Part shown: piece by piece, positions 10,877 through 20,772 of the stretch
Layout: every line of letters starts with the position of its first letter
Position numbering within the stretch: the first letter of the stretch is position 1
Assembly (NCBI RefSeq): GCF_900188115.1
Contig: NZ_FZNW01000026.1
Location: forward strand, 1 to 38,759
DNA: 38,759 nucleotides
Direction: 5' to 3'
Source of the DNA: Haloechinothrix alba
GTDB taxonomy: Bacteria; Actinomycetota; Actinomycetes; Mycobacteriales; Pseudonocardiaceae
Notes under the pieces: generated by a model
Database searches by the model: none
Told to the model about the DNA's origin: nothing
The model's input: only the letters and a program-made list of their open reading frames with translations
Program-made: the position numbers and the translations under genes

Positions 10877-11606
10877 GGACGAGCGGTCGATCCGCCTGCA
10901 GAAGGTGCTGTCCCGGGCGGGGGTGGCTTCGCGGCGGGCCGCGGAGGATCTCATCGTGCAGGGCAGGGTGCGGGTCGACGGGTCGGTGGTCCGCGAGCTG
11001 GGCACCCGTGTCGACCCGGACAGCGCGGTCATCCACGTGGACGATACGCGCGTCGTGGTGCGTGCCGACATGGTCTATCTCGCGCTCAACAAGCCGAGAG
11101 GCATGCACACGACGATGGTCGACGAGCGGGGCAGACCGTGCGTGGGGGACCTGGTCGCCGGGCGTGCCGAGCGGCTGTTCCACGTAGGCAGGCTCGACGC
11201 CGACACCGAGGGTCTGCTGCTGCTGACCAATGACGGGGAGCTCGCCCACCGGCTGATGCACCCGTCGTACGAGGTGTTCAAGACCTATCTGGTCGAGGTC
11301 GAGGGCTCCGTTCCGCGCAAGCTGTGCAACCAGCTGCTCGCGGGGGTACAGCTCGAGGACGGGCCGGTGAAGCCGGACCGCTGCCGCGTCGTCGACACGT
11401 TGCCGGGGCGCACGTTGGTCGAGGTCGTGTTGCACGAGGGACGCAAACGCATCGTGCGCAGGATGTTCGCCGAGGTGGGCCATCCCGTGGTGCGGTTGGT
11501 GCGCACCGCGTTCGGCTCGGTGCAGCTCGGCGACACCAAACCGGGTGAGCTGCGCGAGCTGACGCGGGACGAGCAGGGCGCGCTGTTCCGGACGGTCGAG
11601 CTGTAG
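10866..11606 (+). CDS. rluB: Ribosomal pseudouridine synthase RluB/RsuA family
   Basis: A 246-residue 23S rRNA pseudouridine synthase, orthologue of Rv1711. The N-terminal S4 RNA-binding domain (about 8-55) shows IRLQKVLSRAGVASRRAAEDLI and GRVRVDG. The catalytic block is FHVGRLDADTEGLLLLTNDG with the nucleophilic Asp, and the C-terminal HEGRKRIVRRMFAEVGHPVVRLVR is typical of the RsuA/RluB branch. ATG 10866 overlaps the scpB end and gives the family N-terminus. It is the last gene of the parA-scpA-scpB run. Confidence 0.93.
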   Translation: MTSEDERSIRLQKVLSRAGVASRRAAEDLIVQGRVRVDGSVVRELGTRVDPDSAVIHVDDTRVVVRADMVYLALNKPRGMHTTMVDERGRPCVGDLVAGRAERLFHVGRLDADTEGLLLLTNDGELAHRLMHPSYEVFKTYLVEVEGSVPRKLCNQLLAGVQLEDGPVKPDRCRVVDTLPGRTLVEVVLHEGRKRIVRRMFAEVGHPVVRLVRTAFGSVQLGDTKPGELRELTRDEQGALFRTVEL

Positions 11607-11638
11607 GGCCGGTATGCGCGCACGGCGCCGGGCTCACC

Positions 11639-11848
11639 TCAGGTGTGCCACGTCTTCTCGCGCATCGCGGTGAGCGCTTCCGCGCTGATGTCCGCGAGCC
11701 TGCGCAGACCCTGCTCGGTCACGAACAGCTCGAACCCGTCCCTGCCGCCGAACCGGAACTCGACCTCGTCCCGGCACACCACGTACTCGATCGGGCAGTC
11801 GCCGTCGATCGCTGCCCACGCTCCTACCGATGCCTCGGAGCCGTTCAT
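11639..11848 (-). CDS. Small hypothetical protein divergent from the XRE regulator
   Basis: A 69-residue acidic protein of unknown function. ATG 11848 has a good Shine-Dalgarno (GGGGAGGC on the minus strand, 11851-11860). It contains no membrane segment or Cys pair. It is divergent from the XRE/DUF397 pair and shares the palindrome-containing promoter region with it. Small acidic proteins are common companions of DUF5753 regulators, but I do not recognise a named family. Confidence 0.55.
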   Translation of the reverse strand: MNGSEASVGAWAAIDGDCPIEYVVCRDEVEFRFGGRDGFELFVTEQGLRRLADISAEALTAMREKTWHT

Positions 11849-11889
11849 CGGAGCCTCCCCACGACCTCGTACGGCGGCGTAACGCGTCG

Positions 11890-11947
11890 CCGTAGGCTGC
11901 TACGGTTCGTGCGCGATGTGGTCAACCGCACACGGACAGTGTAGGAT
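11890..11947 (+). promoter_or_regulatory. Divergent promoter region with palindromic operator
   Basis: A perfect inverted repeat CCGTAG-GCTG-CTACGG lies at 11890-11905. Downstream TGGTCA (11919-11924) and TAGGAT (11942-11947) with 17 bases between make a plausible promoter for the XRE gene. GTGCG at 11910-11914 and CGCAC at 11926-11930 form a second short inverted repeat over the -35. An autoregulatory XRE site is likely. Confidence 0.5.
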
Positions 11948-11989
11948 GCGGACAATAATTTTGCACGCATCTGAAAGGGTGAATCCGTG

Positions 11990-12841
11990 ATGGCGATCGG
12001 ACAGCGCCGCACTGCCGAGCGCATCCAGGTCGGCGCGACATTGAAGCGTATGCGCATCGAAGCCGACGTCAGCGGGGAGGACGCGGCGGAGACTCTGGGG
12101 TGCACGGTGACCACCATCGGCAACATCGAGCAGGGCCGCACGAAGGTCAGCCACGGCGACCTCACCGCGTTGCTCGAGCTGTACGGCGCTCCCGAGGACC
12201 AGGTGGATGACCTGGTCCAGGTCAACCGGGAGGCTCACCGGGCTGTCACCCGCGTGCGGGGCGGCGGTGAGATCCAGCCCCACCAGCGCCGGGCCGCCGA
12301 CCTCATCCGGGGTTCCCACGCCATCAGCTTCTACAGCCCGGAGCTGTTCCACGGCCTGCTGCAGTCCGAGCCGTATGCTCGCGCCGTCCTGGCGCCCACC
12401 GGCCACCTCACCGGCGTACAGGAGACCCGGCTGCGGTTCCGGCTGGACCAGGCCGAGGTACTCACCCGCGAACCGGACCCGCTGCAGCTGTGGGCGGTGG
12501 TCGGCGAGGCCGCGCTGCGCAAGAACATCGGCGGCGTCGAGGTGATGCGCGGGCAGCTGCGCCACGTGGTGCGGCTGTGCCGGGAGTTGCCCAACGTCAC
12601 CGTGCAGGTGCTGCCGCTCGGTACCAGGGAGCACTACCTCATCGGCGCGACGGTATCGATCTACCGGCTGGACGAGGGCATTCCCCAGATCGCCAGCGTG
12701 GACACCACGCTGGGCGACCAGTTCTTCGAGCGCGATGCTGCGGTGTCCGAGGCGCTCTCGAACTTCGACGACGTGCGCACCAAGGCGCTCGACCCGCTCA
12801 CGAGCGTGGATATGATGGAGGAGTTAGCCGACTCCCTGTAG
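11990..12841 (+). CDS. XRE-family regulator with DUF5753 domain
   Basis: A 283-residue Scr1/WhiJ-type regulator. The N-terminal helix-turn-helix (about 14-70) includes LGCTVTTIGNIEQGRTKVSHGDL. The remainder is DUF5753, with blocks ISFYSPELFHGLLQSEPYARAVL and VTVQVLPLGTREHYLIGAT. Such proteins regulate development or secondary metabolism in Streptomyces and commonly pair with DUF397 proteins. ATG 11990 follows AAAGGG; GTG 11987 is an alternative. One TTA codon occurs at 12824-12826. The DUF397 gene follows 23 bases downstream. Confidence 0.85.
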   Translation: MAIGQRRTAERIQVGATLKRMRIEADVSGEDAAETLGCTVTTIGNIEQGRTKVSHGDLTALLELYGAPEDQVDDLVQVNREAHRAVTRVRGGGEIQPHQRRAADLIRGSHAISFYSPELFHGLLQSEPYARAVLAPTGHLTGVQETRLRFRLDQAEVLTREPDPLQLWAVVGEAALRKNIGGVEVMRGQLRHVVRLCRELPNVTVQVLPLGTREHYLIGATVSIYRLDEGIPQIASVDTTLGDQFFERDAAVSEALSNFDDVRTKALDPLTSVDMMEELADSL

Positions 12842-12864
12842 CCGCACGTGAAGCGAGCCCCGCG

Positions 12865-13071
12865 ATGTCCCTGCAGCGCCACCAGTGGATCAAGCATTCT
12901 CACAACGGCAGCAGTTGCGTGGAGGTCATGCTGACCGACACCGAGGTGCTGGTCCGCAACTCCAACCGTCCCGAGGCGGGCACGTTGTCGTTCACCTTCG
13001 CCGAGTGGGCCTCGCACACCGAGGGGCACAAGCTCGGCGTCTTCGACCTGCCCGAGGGCACCGCCTCCTGA
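12865..13071 (+). CDS. DUF397 small protein
   Basis: A 68-residue DUF397 protein: WIKHSHNGSSCVEVM near the start, LVRNSNRPEAGTLSFTFAEW in the middle and KLGVFDLPEG at the end follow the family pattern. DUF397 proteins are partners of upstream XRE/DUF5753 regulators, binding or modulating them; some pairs behave like toxin-antitoxin modules in Streptomyces. The Shine-Dalgarno is weak, so translation may depend on the upstream gene. Confidence 0.8.
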   Translation: MSLQRHQWIKHSHNGSSCVEVMLTDTEVLVRNSNRPEAGTLSFTFAEWASHTEGHKLGVFDLPEGTAS

Positions 13072-13077
13072 GACCCG

Positions 13078-14286
13078 CTACGGTGTGGCCTGCGGCGCCG
13101 GGGACCGCCGGGCCTTGCGCACGACGGGTTCGACGAGCCGCGCGGCGATCGGACCGAAACCGGCCATGAGGAGTACGTAGGTGGCCGCCAGCGCGGCGAG
13201 CTGGCTGTCACCGGCTCCGGGGGAGCTGTCGCCGACGCCTGCCGCGACGGCGAGCCCGGCGATGATGATCGAGAACTCGCCGCGCGCGATCAGCCCGGCA
13301 GCGGCACGCGCGCGTCCCACCGTGCCGATCCCGCTGCGCTTGGCTGCCCACCAGCCGGTGTAGGCCTTGGTCAGCGTGGTGACTGCCGCCAGCGCCAGGG
13401 CCCAGAGCAGCACCGGTGGGATGTCGCGGGGGTCGGTGGTGAGCCCGAACAGCACGAAGAAGGCGGCGGCGAACAGGTCCCGCAGTGGTTCGAGGAGCCT
13501 CGCCGCGCTGTGCGCCGCCGGACCCGCTATCGCGATGCCGAGCAGGAACGCGCCGACGGCGGCCGAGATGTGCATGGACTCGGCGACACCGGCGACGAGC
13601 AGAGCCGCGCCCAGCAGCTTGAGCAGGAAGATCTCCTTGTTCTCGCTGTAGAGCACGGCCGAGACGTACCGGCCGTACCGCGCGGCGACCACAAGGACCA
13701 GCGTCACGACCAGCAGCGAGACCCCGATCGTCGTGGCCCCGGCGAGTAGCGCGGTGCCGCCGAGTACCGCGGTCAGGACCGGCAGGTACGCGGCCATGAC
13801 CAGGTCCTCGAAGACGAGCAGGGACAGGATCACCGGTGTCTCCCGGTTACCGATGCGGCCGAGGTCGTTCAGGATCTTGGCGATCACGCCGGAGGACGAG
13901 ATGTAGGTGACCCCGCCCATGGCGAGTGCGCCGACCCAGCCCCAGCCCATCAGCAGGGCGACGGCGGCGCCAGGGGTGGCGTTGAGCACGATGTCCAGCA
14001 CGCCTGCGACCCAGCTCCTGCGCAGGCCGGTGAACAGCTCGTTGGCGGTGTACTCCAGGCCGAGCATCAGCAGGAGCAGCACGACACCGATCTCGGCGGC
14101 GATGTCGGTGAACTCGTCGATGCCGCCGAGCTGGACGAGCCCGCCGTCGCCGAAGGCGAGTCCCCCGAGCAGGTAAAAGGGGATGGGTGACATGCCGATC
14201 TTCTGGGCCAGTCGCCCGAGGAGCCCCAGTCCGAAGAAGACCGCGCCCAGCTCGACAAGCACGAGAGCCGTGTGCTCGGCATTCAC
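13078..14286 (-). CDS. CPA2-family cation:proton antiporter (KhtU/Kef-like)
   Basis: A 402-residue membrane protein with about 12-13 hydrophobic helices and CPA2 features: IPFYLLGGLAFG, the GVVLLLLMLGLEYT helix, the unwound-helix region GGVTYISSSGVIAKIL, and LVFEDLVMAAYLPVL carrying the Glu-Asp ion-binding pair. It probably exchanges K+ (or Na+) for protons. No RCK domain is fused. The separate TrkA-C gene 5 bases upstream in the same operon suggests a two-component KhtTU-like K+/H+ efflux system. The start is GTG. Confidence 0.85.
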   Translation of the reverse strand: MNAEHTALVLVELGAVFFGLGLLGRLAQKIGMSPIPFYLLGGLAFGDGGLVQLGGIDEFTDIAAEIGVVLLLLMLGLEYTANELFTGLRRSWVAGVLDIVLNATPGAAVALLMGWGWVGALAMGGVTYISSSGVIAKILNDLGRIGNRETPVILSLLVFEDLVMAAYLPVLTAVLGGTALLAGATTIGVSLLVVTLVLVVAARYGRYVSAVLYSENKEIFLLKLLGAALLVAGVAESMHISAAVGAFLLGIAIAGPAAHSAARLLEPLRDLFAAAFFVLFGLTTDPRDIPPVLLWALALAAVTTLTKAYTGWWAAKRSGIGTVGRARAAAGLIARGEFSIIIAGLAVAAGVGDSSPGAGDSQLAALAATYVLLMAGFGPIAARLVEPVVRKARRSPAPQATP

Positions 14287-14291
14287 GTGGC

Positions 14292-14774
14292 TCAGCCCTT
14301 CGCGAGGATCCTGGCGGCCGTGTCCAGGCCGTCCTTGGTGCCGACCGCGACGAGCATGTCTCCCCCGGTGAGCGTGAAGCCGGGCTCGGGCGCGGGTTGG
14401 ATCTGCCCGGCGCGCATCACCGCCACGACCGACACTCTCGACCGGCTGCGCAGCTCGGTCTCGCCGAGCGTGCGACCGTCGAACGGCGACCCCTCGGTGA
14501 CCGGCAGCTGCCGGGTGTTGATGCCGGGGAGGTCCTTGTGCTCCTCGCTGAGCTGGGCGACGAGCTGTGGGGTGCCGAGGAGGTTTCCGAGGGTGGCTGC
14601 CTCGTCGGCGGTCAGAGCCAGGCTGGCCACTGTGGTGTCGGGATCATCGGCCTCGGATACGATCAGCTCCAGGTTGCCGTCCCGGTGGCTGATGACGCCC
14701 ACGCGCCGACCGCCACGGATCGCGAAGTCCTTGCGTACACCGATGCCGGGTAACGGGGTCACGTCTACGTTCAC
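14292..14774 (-). CDS. TrkA-C/RCK_C regulatory subunit (KhtT-like)
   Basis: A 160-residue soluble protein, cotranscribed with the antiporter that follows 5 bases on. The N-terminal half is KhtT-like (VDVTPLPGIGVRKDF, RRVGVISHRDGNLEL). The C-terminal RCK_C part is about residues 85-158 (GRTLGETELRSRSRVSVVAVMR, FTLTGGDMLVAVGTKDGL). RCK_C domains in KhtT bind c-di-AMP, so that ligand is plausible here by family. GTG 14774 is chosen because a TACGGT -10 hexamer (14781-14786, minus strand) lies 6 bases upstream, implying a leaderless mRNA. Confidence 0.82.
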   Translation of the reverse strand: MNVDVTPLPGIGVRKDFAIRGGRRVGVISHRDGNLELIVSEADDPDTTVASLALTADEAATLGNLLGTPQLVAQLSEEHKDLPGINTRQLPVTEGSPFDGRTLGETELRSRSRVSVVAVMRAGQIQPAPEPGFTLTGGDMLVAVGTKDGLDTAARILAKG

Positions 14775-14960
14775 GTGGCTACCGTAACGCAGGGTGCCGT
14801 CGCGGACCCGGTGGTCGTGCGGTCCCGCCGAGTGATGTCGCCGTCCCGCGACGCCGCCCGGCCGGTGACGCAGCCTGCCGGGCACAATGGTTCGTCGGGT
14901 CGCGTGTCACCGGGCACGTGCGCGGAGCAGGGAACACGAACCGACAGCGAGGAGAGACTG

Positions 14961-15704
14961 GTGCTGGGAGTGCTGCGTGGGGTCGTCGCCCTGGACGGGC
15001 CGTCGGGTACGGGTAAGACGACCGTCGCGCGTAAGCTCGCCGAACGGCTCGACGCCGGCTATCTCGACACGGGTGCGATGTACCGCGCTGTCACGCTGGC
15101 CGCGCTGCGGGCGGGGGTGGACGTCGGCGACCCCGATGCGGTCATCGCGGTGGCGGAGAGTGCCGACCTGGGCGTCGGCACGGATCCGGACCAGCCCGTC
15201 GTGGTACTCGACGAGGAGGATGTCGGTGAGCAGATCCGCGGCGCGGAGGTGACCTCGGCGGTCTCGGCTGTCGCCGCCGTTCCGCACGTTCGCGAGATGC
15301 TGGTGGAGGTCCAGCGCGCGATCATCGACGACGTGGTCGACGAGCTGGGCGGCATCGTGGTGGAGGGACGCGATATCGGCACGGTCGTCGCGCCGGATGC
15401 CGCGCTGAAGGTGTACCTGACCGCCTCGGCCGAGGTACGCGCCGGGCGGCGGAGCGCGCAGGACACCGCATCGGGCAGGCAGGCCGATGTCGAGGACGTG
15501 CAGGCCGCCGTGGAGCGCCGGGACAGCCTGGATGCCGGCAGGGCAGCGGACCCGATGCGCCCCGCGGCCGACGCCGAGGAACTGGACACCAGTGACCTCG
15601 AGCTCGAGCAGGTGATCGCGGCGCTGGTGGAGCTGGCAGCGGCACGAGATATGCTGGTGGAGTCCGAGGTTGACGCGAACTCGGAGAGCGGAGCGGCGCC
15701 ATGA
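14961..15704 (+). CDS. cmk: Cytidylate kinase
   Basis: A 247-residue CMP/dCMP kinase supplying CDP. The P-loop GPSGTGKTT is at residues 13-21, followed by the CMP-binding LDTGAMYRAVTLAAL, VVEGRDIGTVVAPDA and LTASAEVRAGRR. GTG 14961 follows a GAGGAGAG ribosome site at 14949-14956. It is orthologous to Rv1712. The stop overlaps plsC (ATGA), and plsC overlaps der the same way, so all three are a translationally coupled operon. The C-terminal tail after residue 230 is acidic and variable. Confidence 0.93.
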   Translation: MLGVLRGVVALDGPSGTGKTTVARKLAERLDAGYLDTGAMYRAVTLAALRAGVDVGDPDAVIAVAESADLGVGTDPDQPVVVLDEEDVGEQIRGAEVTSAVSAVAAVPHVREMLVEVQRAIIDDVVDELGGIVVEGRDIGTVVAPDAALKVYLTASAEVRAGRRSAQDTASGRQADVEDVQAAVERRDSLDAGRAADPMRPAADAEELDTSDLELEQVIAALVELAAARDMLVESEVDANSESGAAP

Positions 15705-16366
15705 GCACGGGGCTGCCGAGCTACGCGTGGCCACGCTTGCACGATCTGGCGCGGTTCCTGGCACGGTGGGTTTACCGTCCGGCGTTCCGGATCAGGGTCC
15801 ACGGGATGTCGCGTGTGCCCCGGACCGGTCCGGTCGTGGTGATCGCCAACCACAGCTCCATGATCGAGCCTCAGCTGATCTTCGGGTTGCTGCCCCGCAG
15901 GTCGGTCTTCCTCGTCAAGCAGCAGCTCTATCACGGGCTGTTGGGGTGGTCGTTGCACCGGATCGGGCAGCTCCCGGTGCGTAGGGGCGAGCCCGACAGC
16001 GGGCCGCTGCTCGAGGCCCGGAACGTGCTGCGCACAGGCGGAGTGCTCGGGGTGTTCCCTGAGGGTTCGCGGGGCGACGGTGACGTGCAGAACGCCGAGC
16101 TGGGTGCCGCGTGGCTGGTGCGTACCTGCTCGGCCACGGTCGTGCCCGTCGCGGTGCGTGGCACCAGGCCGCCGGACGACGGCAGGCGGCGGCTGCTGCC
16201 CCGGGTGGACATCCTGGTCGGGGAGCCGTTCTCGCCTGCGGTAGGGCGTGGCAGAACCGGACTGGTCGAGGCGACCGAACAGCTGCGTGTACGCCTGGCT
16301 GACACCGTGGGCGCCCTGGACGAATGGCGCGTCGCACAAGGCATGGAACGGAATGAAGGCCGATGA
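15701..16366 (+). CDS. plsC: 1-acyl-sn-glycerol-3-phosphate acyltransferase-like protein
   Basis: A 221-residue acyltransferase of the PlsC/AGPAT family, which converts lysophosphatidate to phosphatidate at the membrane. Motif I reads [12 protein letters not shown]: the His is present, but the position normally Asp in the HX4D catalytic dyad is Glu. Motif III is FPEGSRG and the [10 protein letters not shown] block fits motif II. The position between cmk and der is a common actinobacterial arrangement. The Glu may be a branch feature or may reduce activity; substrate is inferred. Confidence 0.82.
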   Translation: MSTGLPSYAWPRLHDLARFLARWVYRPAFRIRVHGMSRVPRTGPVVVIANHSSMIEPQLIFGLLPRRSVFLVKQQLYHGLLGWSLHRIGQLPVRRGEPDSGPLLEARNVLRTGGVLGVFPEGSRGDGDVQNAELGAAWLVRTCSATVVPVAVRGTRPPDDGRRRLLPRVDILVGEPFSPAVGRGRTGLVEATEQLRVRLADTVGALDEWRVAQGMERNEGR

Positions 16367-17799
16367 GCGAAGTTGACGACACGTGGACCGGTGAGGTCGA
16401 CGGCACGTGGTCCGACGAGTCGGAGCTCACCGAGCTCGACGTGGAGGGCGAGGAGGACCCGGAGGTCGTCACGGGCGGCCAACCTGTACTCGCGGTCGTC
16501 GGGCGCCCGAACGTGGGCAAGTCCACGCTGGTGAACCGCATCCTGCGCAGGCGCGCTGCCGTCGTGCAGGACACGCCCGGCGTCACCAGGGACCGCGTGG
16601 CCTATGACGCGGAGTGGGCCGGGCGGCGTTTCGCGCTCGTGGACACCGGTGGTTGGGAGCCGAACTCGTCCGGGCTGCGCGCAGCGGTCTCTGCGCAGGC
16701 CGAGATGGCGATGTCGACGGCGGACGCAGTGCTGCTCGTGGTGGATGCCACCGTCGGTGCCACGGAGACGGATGAGGCCGCGGCGCGGGTGTTGCGGCGC
16801 TCGAAGCGCCCGGTGCTGCTGGCCGCGAACAAGGTCGACGACGAGCGGCTCGTCGCCGACACCGCCGCGTTGTGGTCACTCGGTCTGGGTGAGCCGTACC
16901 CGGTCAGCGCGTTGCACGGCCGCAACTCGGGGGACCTGCTGGACGCGGTCGTGCGTACCTTGCCGGACTCCCCGGGCGAGGCGGGCACCGTGGCCGGGCC
17001 CCGCAGGGTGGCACTGATCGGCAAGCCGAACGTCGGCAAGTCGAGCCTGCTCAACAAGATCGCGGGAGAGGACCGGTCGGTGGTGCACGAGTCCGCAGGC
17101 ACCACGGTGGATCCGGTGGACTCGCTCGTGGAGCTGGACGGGCAGACCTGGCGGTTCGTGGACACGGCGGGAATCCGACGCCGCGTGCAGCTGGCGAGCG
17201 GGACCGAGTACTACGCCTCGTTGCGTACCAAGGCGGCGATCGAGTCGTCCGAGGTGGTCATCGTGCTCGTCGACGCGAGCGAGCCGCTCAGCGAGCAGGA
17301 CCTGCGGGTGCTGACCATGGTTGTGGAGTCGGGCCGGGCGTGCGTGCTGGTGCTGAACAAGTGGGACCTGGTCGACCACGAGCGCCGGTACGAGCTCGAA
17401 CGCGAGCTCGACAGGGGGCTGGTCCGTATCCGCTGGGCGGAGCGCGTCAACGTGTCGGCCCGCACCGGTAGGGCGGTGCGCAAGCTCGCCCCCGCGATGC
17501 GGACGGCGCTGGAGTCCTGGGACAAACGCATCCCGACCGGCCAGCTGAACAGCTGGTTGTCGGAGGTGATCGCGGCGACCCCGCCGCCGGTTCGTGGCGG
17601 GAAGCAGCCGAAGGTGCTGTTCGCGACGCAGGCCCGCGTGCGCCCGCCGACGGTGGTGCTGTTCAGCACCGGCTTCCTGGAAGCCGGCTACCGTCGCTTC
17701 CTGGAGCGCAGGCTGCGTGAACGGTTCGGCTTCCCCGGCAGCCCGGTACGGATCAACGTGCGCGTCCGGCAGAAGAAGCAGCAGAAGAAGAAGCGTTGA
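16363..17799 (+). CDS. der: Ribosome biogenesis GTPase Der (EngA)
   Basis: A 478-residue double-GTPase needed for 50S ribosome assembly. The first G domain has GRPNVGKS at residue 47, [13 protein letters not shown] and NKVD; the second has GKPNVGKS at residue 220, DTAG and NKWD. A C-terminal KH-like domain follows, ending in a Lys/Arg-rich tail ([10 protein letters not shown]). An acidic extension of about 40 residues precedes the first domain, as in other actinobacteria. ATG 16363 overlaps the plsC stop. Confidence 0.97.
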   Translation: MSEVDDTWTGEVDGTWSDESELTELDVEGEEDPEVVTGGQPVLAVVGRPNVGKSTLVNRILRRRAAVVQDTPGVTRDRVAYDAEWAGRRFALVDTGGWEPNSSGLRAAVSAQAEMAMSTADAVLLVVDATVGATETDEAAARVLRRSKRPVLLAANKVDDERLVADTAALWSLGLGEPYPVSALHGRNSGDLLDAVVRTLPDSPGEAGTVAGPRRVALIGKPNVGKSSLLNKIAGEDRSVVHESAGTTVDPVDSLVELDGQTWRFVDTAGIRRRVQLASGTEYYASLRTKAAIESSEVVIVLVDASEPLSEQDLRVLTMVVESGRACVLVLNKWDLVDHERRYELERELDRGLVRIRWAERVNVSARTGRAVRKLAPAMRTALESWDKRIPTGQLNSWLSEVIAATPPPVRGGKQPKVLFATQARVRPPTVVLFSTGFLEAGYRRFLERRLRERFGFPGSPVRINVRVRQKKQQKKKR

Positions 17800-17801
17800 C
17801 G

Positions 17802-18074
17802 TCAGGCCGCCGGCGCTGCGGCGGTGACGCTACCCAGCGCGGCTCGGCCGGCCTCGGTGACACGGGCGGGTACGACCTCGCCCCTGCGACCCGGCCGGTC
17901 GGGCGCGATGAGGCCCCTTCGGACGAGCGAGTGGGCGGTGAGCTGGTCGGAAAAGGTAAGTCCGTCGAGGAACAGGTCGGGCTCGCAGCTGCAGGTCAGC
18001 TCCGCCTGGCCGCGCGCGACAGCGCGGAGCGTCGCGCGTTCTCGATGATTGAGTTCGTCGGCCTCCGTAGACAC
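17802..18074 (-). CDS. Small winged-helix-like hypothetical protein
   Basis: A 90-residue protein convergent with der. LNHRERATLRAVARGQ, TFSDQLTAHSLVRRGLI and PARVTEAGRAAL read like a small winged-helix, as in proteins that test for DNA binding or regulation, with a Cys-Ser-Cys in the middle. GTG 18074 is preferred over ATG 18116 because AGGAAAGGA (18083-18091, minus strand) sits 8 bases upstream. Function unknown. Confidence 0.6.
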   Translation of the reverse strand: MSTEADELNHRERATLRAVARGQAELTCSCEPDLFLDGLTFSDQLTAHSLVRRGLIAPDRPGRRGEVVPARVTEAGRAALGSVTAAAPAA

Positions 18075-18150
18075 CGTCAGTGTCCTTTCCTGTGAGTCGG
18101 CCCGGTGACCACCCATGCGTCATTGAAACGCAACTCGCTGATCGTCTTCA

Positions 18151-18179
18151 TGGGTGCTGTGTCGCAGAACACTTATACT
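18151..18179 (+). promoter_or_regulatory. Candidate ahpD promoter
   Basis: TATACT at 18174-18179 is a 5-of-6 match to the -10 consensus. The hexamer 17 bases upstream (TGGGTG, 18151-18156) is poor, so the promoter may need an activator. The leader to ahpD is about 130 bases and holds no convincing gene. Confidence 0.4.
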
Positions 18180-18316
18180 GTGTTGCAGGTCACTTCCATA
18201 TGGCGGGAGCGCGTAGCCGCAGGTGATGCTTTCGGGCGGCCCGGTGAGCCGTGCCCGGGCGGCCGGAGCGGGAGGGAGAACACACTGGACCCGGCGACGC
18301 CGCTGGCGGGAGTCTG

Positions 18317-18868
18317 ATGTCTCGGATGTCACTGGCCGAGCTGCGGGACACGCTTCCGGACTACGCCACGGACACCAAGGTCAACCTGGACAAGGTCATC
18401 GGTAACTCGACCTTACCCGATGGCATCGTATGGGGAACGGCGCTGGCGTGTGCCTATGCCGCACGGAACGGAACCGTACTACGGGCCTTCGACGCTGAAG
18501 CGCGGCAACGCCTGAGCGCGGAGTCGGTCAGTGCCGCCAAGGCCGCCGGATCGATCATGGCGATGAACAACGTCTTCTACCGGGCCAAGGACATGCTGGC
18601 GGACCCGGAGTACGACTCCCTGCCTGCGAAGCTGCGGATGCAGGTCACCGCCCGTCCCGGCGTGGACAAGGAGCTGTTCGAGCTGTGGGCGCTCGCGGTG
18701 AGCGCGATCAGCGGTTGCCAGCGGTGCCTGGAGCTGCACGAGCAGGTGCTGCGAAGGAACGGAACGTCGCGGGAGACGGTGCACGAGGCGCTGCGGATCG
18801 CGTCGGTGGTGCATGCGGCCGCGGTGACCGTCGAGGCGGAGGAGGCGCTGGCGGAGGGTGGAGCCTGA
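18317..18868 (+). CDS. ahpD: Alkyl hydroperoxide reductase AhpD-like protein
   Basis: A 183-residue AhpD, the CxxC disulfide reductase that recycles AhpC in actinobacteria. The catalytic set is visible: Glu122 in ELWALAVSA, Cys134 and Cys137 in GCQRC and His141. The block IMAMNNVFYRAKDML is characteristic. ATG 18317 has GGGAG at 18308-18312. No ahpC lies next to it, unlike the mycobacterial ahpCD operon. A TTA codon is at 18413-18415. Confidence 0.92.
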   Translation: MSRMSLAELRDTLPDYATDTKVNLDKVIGNSTLPDGIVWGTALACAYAARNGTVLRAFDAEARQRLSAESVSAAKAAGSIMAMNNVFYRAKDMLADPEYDSLPAKLRMQVTARPGVDKELFELWALAVSAISGCQRCLELHEQVLRRNGTSRETVHEALRIASVVHAAAVTVEAEEALAEGGA

Positions 18869-18918
18869 CAGCCCGAGTGCCGGGACCGCTGATACACCGT
18901 CGCCCTCCGGACCGGCCG

Positions 18919-18936
18919 CCGGCGCGGTAGCGCCGG
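18919..18936. terminator. GC-rich hairpin between ahpD and the SGNH remnant
   Basis: CCGGCGC-GGTA-GCGCCGG is a perfect 7-bp stem with a 4-base loop, 50 bases after the ahpD stop and between convergent reading frames. There is no T-run, so it would act as an actinobacterial-type terminator at best. Confidence 0.4.
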
Positions 18937-18980
18937 TGGGTCCCGGGCGGGTGGCCGGAGTCCATCGTGCAGGTCGGTGC

Positions 18981-19457
18981 GCGTCGGTATCCGATCGACT
19001 GCCAGGCCACCTCGGCGAGCAGGATCTGCCCCTCGGCGCCGGGGTGGAAGTACTCGCGTGTCGTGACGTGCCGCTCCTCGAAGGTCGTGTCGAACGCGGC
19101 ATTACCGTCGAACTCGCACTGGCTGCACCCGGAGCAGACGCTTTCCAGCTCGGTGTTGTAGTCGATCACGCGTTGCCGGAAGGCCTCGCGACGCTCGACG
19201 TCCTCGGGGGCGTCCGAGCGGGGGTTCTCCAGCAGGGATGGGCAGATGTCGTAGCTGTCCCAGGTACTGGCCGCGTCGTCGTTGTCGCGGAAGAGCTCCC
19301 AGAGCTGGTGGATGTCCGGAATCGACGCGACCTTGACGCAGGCGCCGGGAATGCCGCTGTCCAGGCGCGACATAGCCGCATCGAACTGCTCGCGGAAGGT
19401 ATCCACATCGGTCATCTCCTCGATCGTGCCGGAGCTGTCGGAGTCGCTGGTGCACGG
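18981..19457 (-). pseudogene. SGNH/GDSL hydrolase remnant, lacking N-terminus and normal stop
   Basis: Translated on the minus strand this region matches the C-terminal half of secreted actinobacterial SGNH hydrolases: VKVASIPDIHQLWELF, WDSYDICPSLL, FRQRVIDYN, CxxCEFDGNAAFD, and YFHPGAEGQILLAEVAW with the catalytic His. The nucleophile Ser block is absent. Upstream the frame hits TAA at 19458-19460 exactly where the block-III GxND motif is expected; Gly-Asn codons appear there in another frame, implying a small deletion. Downstream the frame lacks a stop and runs into antisense of ahpD until 18708. A decayed gene is the best reading. Confidence 0.7.
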
Positions 19458-19628
19458 TTACCGGCAGGGCACCCGTGACGACCGGGAGCGTCCGGTTCCC
19501 GATACGCGGATGCTCGACAGGCTGCGCTCCGGACGCGGCGCACCGTCTCGTCGTTCACGCGGCGGGACGGCTGCACTACCGGGTCTCCGGGCGGTGTGAG
19601 GCTTCCGCGGTCACAGCACGCGCCCCGC

Positions 19629-20696
<1,068 letters not shown>

Positions 20697-20772
20697 TCAG
20701 CAGTGGATCGAGGCAGTACCGGACCGGACAGGGACGAGTGACCGCTCGCGTGCGGGCATCGGGTCGCGTGGC

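Noticed and set aside
18105-18317. A 70-codon open frame ending at the ahpD start
   Set aside because: It begins upstream of the TATACT -10 element, has no ribosome site and its sequence resembles no family; treated as leader.
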